In this document: positions 63,539 through 64,000 of the stretch, piece by piece
Numbering within the stretch: the stretch's first letter is position 1
Layout of the letters: the number at the start of each line of letters is the position of its first letter
Assembly: GCA_911728435.2 (NCBI GenBank)
Contig: OU452205.1
Coordinates: 18,296,260-18,360,259 of the forward strand
From: Apoderus coryli
Taxonomy: Eukaryota; Arthropoda; Insecta; Coleoptera; Attelabidae
Reading direction: 5' to 3'
DNA length: 64,000 nt
The notes under the pieces: generated by a model
The model's database searches: none
What the model was told of the DNA's origin: nothing
The model's input: the letters and a program-made list of their open reading frames with translations, nothing else
Position numbers and translations under genes: made by a program

Positions 63539-64000
63539 CTGTTTAGTATTTTATTATTATTTTTTTTTTAATTTTCTGGGGATTTGAGGTTTGAAAATAT
63601 ACAAACTGATTTGAAACAAATTAAATATTTATTTCATGTCATTATTTTTTTTTAACGTATCGGCGAAACATGGTCGCCGCCTTTAGGATTTTGATAATTT
63701 TTTTATGTGATGGTACAATAATATCTACAACGATAGTGTAAATTTTCACAATTTGTAAGTAGAACATTTAGACATTTTTACGTAGATTTCAGTGGCGTAC
63801 TTTGGGTCAGATCTCAGAAACGATGCCCAAAAAAATTTTGTGGAGTAGACGTCATTTTATTTCCTACAATACTTGTTACTCCTCTCTACAATGGATTATT
63901 ACAACTTATATTTCTTTTTATTTTTAGCTATCAATATCACAAAAATTCTTTTTTTTTGTTTTTTTTTTACAATTAATTAAATTAATATTATGCGAGACAT
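63539..64000. other. Intron of the adenylate cyclase gene, no other feature
   Basis: AT-rich intronic DNA to the window edge with poly-T runs. The next upstream exon is not in the window. Confidence 0.45.

Overview
The window is animal nuclear DNA, almost certainly insect. It is AT-rich, its genes are split by introns, and it holds a typical arthropod set of transposons: CR1-, Jockey-, I- and RTE-like non-LTR elements, BEL/Pao, Gypsy, Penelope-like, mariner, pogo/Tigger-like and P-like elements. Only two host genes can be supported. I cannot fix the order; a beetle-like genome is a guess.

Host genes. A plus-strand gene for a small DUF1091/MD-2-like secreted-type protein has one exon at 6410-6574 and its terminal exon at 23937-24092. 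The 17.4 kb intron between them is full of mobile DNA. At the right edge, the last two coding exons of a class III adenylate cyclase (AC5/6-like C2 domain) lie on the minus strand at 63282-63538 and 61112-61345.

Layout. 1-3.6 kb: minus-strand CR1-like retrotransposon with an intact ORF1 and an ORF2 open to the window edge, joined by a perfect -1 frameshift heptamer. 4.0-6.0 kb: P-element-like transposase relic, a reverse-transcriptase (RT) scrap and a tandem satellite of about 333 bp whose unit carries a hammerhead ribozyme. 8.8-12.1 kb: BEL/Pao relic split by an RTE-like element. 14.6-20.0 kb: two nearly identical Penelope-like copies, head to head, inserted as one 5.4 kb palindrome with a 12 bp target duplication and a hammerhead at each outer end. 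20.6-21.5 kb: 935 bp foldback element. 22.1-23.9 kb: microsatellite-headed satellite. 24.4-29.1 kb: miniature inverted-repeat element, CR1-like fragment, inverted tRNA-like pair and a pogo/Tigger-like transposon. 29.6-31.1 kb and 50.6-57.3 kb: two inverted copies of a composite Gypsy-plus-hairpin repeat. 35.3-38.0 kb: unclassified inverted-repeat element holding a 65 bp tandem repeat and an RT relic. 39.2-46.1 kb: I-like element interrupted by a young BEL/Pao element with identical LTRs. 46.7-50.3 kb: RT relics, one split by a mariner. 52.1-56.9 kb: complete Jockey-like element inside the second composite repeat. 57-61 kb: sparse AT-rich DNA with two inverted-repeat elements.

Three separate kinds of locus carry hammerhead ribozyme folds (satellite, Penelope ends, a solo relic near 57.7 kb). 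Several insertions are dated relative to one another by nesting and by exact target-site duplications.
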